DNA from: Gracilimonas amylolytica
Lineage (GTDB): Bacteria > Bacteroidota > Rhodothermia > Balneolales > Balneolaceae
Assembly (NCBI RefSeq): GCF_002911695.1
Contig: NZ_PQBS01000010.1
Span: 1-64,000, forward strand
Reading direction: 5' to 3'
DNA: 64,000 nucleotides
Shown piece after piece: positions 62,111-64,000 of this stretch (the stretch's first letter is position 1; each line of letters begins with the position of its first letter). The notes beneath the pieces were generated by a model. That model saw nothing but the letters and a program-made list of their open reading frames with translations, was not told the DNA's origin and did no database searches. The position numbers were made by a program, and so were the translations under genes.

Positions 62111-64000
62111 ATGCATAGAGCTACTCATATTTTAATTTTGTCGGCAGGGTTTCTGTTTTTAGCACTGGGTACCGCTTTCGCTCAATCACAGGATGAGGAG
62201 CCGGTTCAACCACGGGTATGGAGCGTGAGTTTTGAGGGTAACACCACCTACGAAGACCTTGTATTGCGCAACAATATTCTGAATGAACCACCCGGCTGGT
62301 TCAAAAAACTGGCTTTCTGGAAAAACCCGGGCATGAGACTCAACGAAAATGAAGTCCGTAGGGATGTTATTAGAATTGAGCGATTCTATCAGCGAAGAGG
62401 GTTCAATGACGTTCAGGTGGCCTATGAGATCCGAACGCTGAACAAAGAGTGGAAAAAGGCCCTTCTATTTACGATCACGGAAAACAAACCCATTCGAATT
62501 GATAAGGTGAACTTCAGTATCACCTCACAAAAAGAAGCGGACCGTGAACTGATCCTGAATAACGATGATTTCAGGAAACTGACCGATCGACTGCCATATC
62601 GTAAAGGTGAACGCTACGAAACCGTTAACGAAACGGATGTAAAAGCGAATCTGACCGGTGCTCTTAATGATCTTGGGTATCCCTATGCCGAAAGTTCGGT
62701 TCAGGCCCAAATTGACAGTGTCAAAAAGCTGGCTATTGTAAACATTGAGGTGAACTCAGGCGTCAGAGCTCGCTTTGATTCTGTGAGTGTAGAAGGTGAA
62801 GAACAACTTGCAGCAAAATATATCCGGCGTGAAACGGGCATAGAAAAAGGCGAGTATTTCAGCAATGATCAGCTGCGGGAAGCACAACGTGAGGTTTTCA
62901 GTCATCATTTTCTAAGGTTCGCGATCGTATCCATCCCGGATCAACCTCAGGATTCTACTATTGATATCAACGTGAGAGTCAGGGAAGCTCCGCCAAGAAC
63001 CATTCAATTACTGTTCGGTATTGGAAACCTCACAAGAATAGATGATGGCTGGGCCGATTTTTATAAACTCTTCAGGGGGCGTGCTTCATGGACCCACCGT
63101 AACATGCGAGGAAGAGGTGAACGATTAACGGCATCTGCCAGCGCGTCGGCCATTGAACAACGCTTTAGCACCGACTACCTGTTTCCATATCTCTTCAACA
63201 CAAAAACCTCTTTTGTTACCTCGCCGTTTATCAGTCACCAACTGGAACCTTCCTACGAGATCCTGAGAGGGGGTTTCAACAACAGCTTTGTGTATCAGTA
63301 CAGTGCCAACTTCACCGGTACCGTTTCCTATGAATTTACCCTCAACAATGAGTACACCCTAAACTCACAGGAAAGCTTGCCCGACAGTATTCAATCCTAT
63401 AACACCTCCTCTTTTAATATAAATGCATTCTACTCAAATGGGTTGAACCGGGGACAAAGCGGGTGGTCCATCCAACCCTTTTGGGAACTTTCAGGATTGT
63501 TTGGGGAGTCAACCTACAGCTTTCAAAAGGCCGGTCTTGATGCCAGAAAATTCACTCCTATTACAGACGATATTGTTTTTGCGAACCGGATCAATATGTC
63601 GGGGATCTACTTTTCAAAGAATGACACCCTCCCCTCAAATATCAGGGTGTACAGTGGAGGGACGAATTCCGTAAGGGGCTGGAACCGGCAGGAACTTGGG
63701 CCAAAAAGAGCGATCATTGACGCAGACGGTAATTTCGACCGGTTTGTCCCAATGGGAGGCCGCGCCAGCTTTAGTTTCAACACGGAGTTCAGGTTCAGAT
63801 TAGACCGGCTCATCAAAGGTTTTGGTGTAGCTACTTTTTTAGATGGCGGGCAGGTTTGGAGAAACTTTGGTTCCATTGCATCCACACCCATTCTGTTTGG
63901 TACAGGCGCAGGGTTAAGGTACCAGTCTCCCATTGGTCCGGTCAGAGTTGATGTTGCGTATAAGATCAACCCAACTGACGAGGACCTACGGATCTATCAA
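62111..64000 (+). CDS. BamA/TamA-family outer-membrane protein (3' end outside the window)
   Basis: An open frame of 630 codons that runs off the window end. A signal peptide (cleavage near TAFAQ) is followed by POTRA-like repeats (RVWSVSFEGNTTYEDL, then KPIRIDKVNFSI, then RARFDSVSVEGEEQL), each with the beta-alpha-alpha-beta pattern, and a C-terminal Omp85 barrel with SGGTNSVRGW (the conserved RGW loop), GVATFLDGGQVW and GLRYQSPIGPVRVDVAY. It inserts or exports outer-membrane proteins. TamA or BamA cannot be told without the C-terminus; no skp or lpxD is visible in the window. Confidence 0.88.
   Translation, partial: MHRATHILILSAGFLFLALGTAFAQSQDEEPVQPRVWSVSFEGNTTYEDLVLRNNILNEPPGWFKKLAFWKNPGMRLNENEVRRDVIRIERFYQRRGFNDVQVAYEIRTLNKEWKKALLFTITENKPIRIDKVNFSITSQKEADRELILNNDDFRKLTDRLPYRKGERYETVNETDVKANLTGALNDLGYPYAESSVQAQIDSVKKLAIVNIEVNSGVRARFDSVSVEGEEQLAAKYIRRETGIEKGEYFSNDQLREAQREVFSHHFLRFAIVSIPDQPQDSTIDINVRVREAPPRTIQLLFGIGNLTRIDDGWADFYKLFRGRASWTHRNMRGRGERLTASASASAIEQRFSTDYLFPYLFNTKTSFVTSPFISHQLEPSYEILRGGFNNSFVYQYSANFTGTVSYEFTLNNEYTLNSQESLPDSIQSYNTSSFNINAFYSNGLNRGQSGWSIQPFWELSGLFGESTYSFQKAGLDARKFTPITDDIVFANRINMSGIYFSKNDTLPSNIRVYSGGTNSVRGWNRQELGPKRAIIDADGNFDRFVPMGGRASFSFNTEFRFRLDRLIKGFGVATFLDGGQVWRNFGSIASTPILFGTGAGLRYQSPIGPVRVDVAYKINPTDEDLRIYQ

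Overview
The window looks like a chromosomal contig from a Gram-negative bacterium of the Bacteroidota/Balneolota lineage. The evidence is a TonB-dependent receptor with a carboxypeptidase-regulatory-like N-terminal domain, a DUF3822-rsmD-coaD gene order, DUF349 and DUF4153 proteins, many SpII lipoproteins, and promoters of the Bacteroidota type (TTG, about 20 bases, TAnnTTTG), best seen at the two tRNA genes. The lineage call is inference; the species cannot be named. Coding density is high, and several genes appear to start with TTG or GTG.

Layout. 1-720 is a complete IS1595-type insertion sequence whose left inverted repeat begins at base 1, so the contig probably breaks in a repeated element. 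780-15394 is a dense signalling island: five histidine kinases (one with seven PAS domains paired with a NarL-type regulator, one HisKA_2 protein with a decayed ATPase domain, one hybrid kinase), an orphan pseudo-receiver, a PAS-only protein with a cysteine-less LOV-like motif, a tRNA-Arg and a structured leader; sufE is embedded here. 15512-25276 is metabolism: an FGE-like lipoprotein, an acyl-CoA dehydrogenase, the methylmalonyl-CoA mutase operon (two subunits and the MeaB chaperone), a secreted nuclease-like lipoprotein, and a ferredoxin-folP-cdaA operon. 25403-31843 holds an exported phosphodiesterase, a TonB receptor and a three-gene arsenosugar cluster (peroxidase-like protein, ArsS radical SAM enzyme, glycosyltransferase). 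32023-40893 carries an envelope protein, an MBL-fold hydrolase, a DUF349 coiled-coil protein and stress genes (MscS, CsbD, Dps), then a MATE-YihY-SixA operon. 41070-49442 contains a pseudopilin-like gene, DUF3822, rsmD, coaD, an aminotransferase, a ParE-type toxin-antitoxin pair, an FmdB-like gene behind a sigma-54-like promoter, a GbsR/MarR regulator, yraN, DNA polymerase X and a flavin reductase. 49444-64000 has membrane and envelope genes, an exported M24 peptidase, methylmalonyl-CoA epimerase, tRNA-Pro, a copper-handling cluster (PCuAC, SCO, a CxxCH lipoprotein, a cation efflux protein), an M14 peptidase, and the start of a BamA/TamA-type outer-membrane protein cut by the window end.

How genes fit together. 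The epimerase at 54863 supplies the substrate isomer for the mutase at 17685-21238, so a propionate/methylmalonyl-CoA route is present though split over 32 kb. The signalling island mixes apparently competent kinases with two degenerate proteins that may modulate them. The most unusual non-coding signal is a set of three intergenic hairpins (38116-38152, 45886-45933, 46889-46936) that differ in sequence but are all built from quasi-repeats with a 7-base period and lack a terminator T-tract.
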